This document shows, one piece after another, positions 5,438 through 5,476 of a stretch of 5,476 nt of DNA (within the stretch, counting starts at the first letter, position 1; each line of letters starts with the position of its first letter). A model generated the notes under the pieces. The model searched no databases. It saw nothing but the letters and a program-made list of their open reading frames with translations, and had not been told where the DNA came from. Origin of the DNA: an uncultured Collinsella sp. (lineage in GTDB: Bacteria; Actinomycetota; Coriobacteriia; Coriobacteriales; Coriobacteriaceae); contig CATVQO010000111.1 of the NCBI GenBank assembly GCA_958346165.1, positions 1 through 5,476 of the forward strand. The letters are read 5' to 3'. The position numbers were made by a program, and so were the translations under genes.

Positions 5438-5465
5438 CGTTATAGTCGTTATATACATTTTTCAA
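5438..5465 (-). promoter_or_regulatory. Putative promoter/operator of the EamA gene
   Basis: On the minus strand TTGAAA (5465-5460) is followed after 15 bases by TATAAC (5444-5439). That spacing is slightly short, or 16 if CTTGAA is taken as the -35 box. A transcript starting near 5432 would have a leader of about 35 bases to the TTG start with its GAGGAGG site. In plus orientation CGTTATAGTCGTTATA is a tandem pair of CGTTATA separated by GT, and it aligns with the element at 4149-4164. The window ends at 5476, so sequence further upstream cannot be judged. Confidence 0.4.
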
Positions 5466-5476
5466 GACACAAATCG

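Noticed and set aside
1..5476. CRISPR array, transposon, phage or defence genes, tRNA/rRNA
   Set aside because: No repeat-spacer pattern, transposase motif, phage-like gene or RNA-gene signature was seen. All coding space is taken by transport and metabolic genes.

Overview
The window looks like a chromosomal carbohydrate-uptake locus from a GC-rich gut Actinobacteriota, most likely a Collinsella-type coriobacterium. I base this on codon use with mostly G or C in third position, strong AGGAGG-type ribosome binding sites, a mannose-family PTS, and short palindromes carrying AAAGGGAC that I recall as common between Collinsella genes. The genus is inferred from memory and was not tested by a search. 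All six genes lie on the minus strand, so transcription runs from high to low coordinates.

Layout in transcription order. (1) 5397-4315: a ten-helix EamA/DMT-family permease, best read from a TTG start. (2) 4314-4133: a 182-base gap with no gene. It holds a 21-bp-pitch direct repeat, a -10-like box inside an inverted repeat, and a ribosome binding site. (3) 4132-1531: a complete mannose-family PTS permease in three closely spaced genes: a fused EIIA-EIIB protein, EIIC and EIID. (4) 1530-1332: a 199-base gap containing a 10-bp GC-rich hairpin and a 27-base near-palindrome. (5) 1331-348: a double-SIS-domain sugar-phosphate enzyme resembling the FrlB/FraB/GfrE-F deglycases of Amadori compounds, followed by a clear rho-independent terminator. 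(6) 191-1: the start of a HAD-superfamily phosphatase that runs off the left edge.

How the parts could work together. The PTS would import and phosphorylate a sugar or sugar-amine conjugate using phosphoryl groups from HPr. The SIS enzyme would split the 6-phosphorylated product, plausibly into glucose 6-phosphate (or a related sugar phosphate) and an amine or amino acid. The residues expected for FraB-type catalysis (Glu215 and His231, 16 residues apart) are present. The substrate (fructoselysine, glucoselysine, fructose-asparagine or another glycated amine) cannot be read from this window. The EamA permease could export the released amine, but that is speculation. It rests on adjacency and on a 19-base element in front of both the permease and the PTS operon that matches at 14 of its first 16 positions.

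The main points worth a second look are regulatory: that shared element, the direct repeat upstream of the PTS, and the structured spacer that may lower or separate expression of the deglycase relative to the permease. The families are known ones. I see no CRISPR array, mobile element, tRNA or rRNA, and no clearly new gene family.
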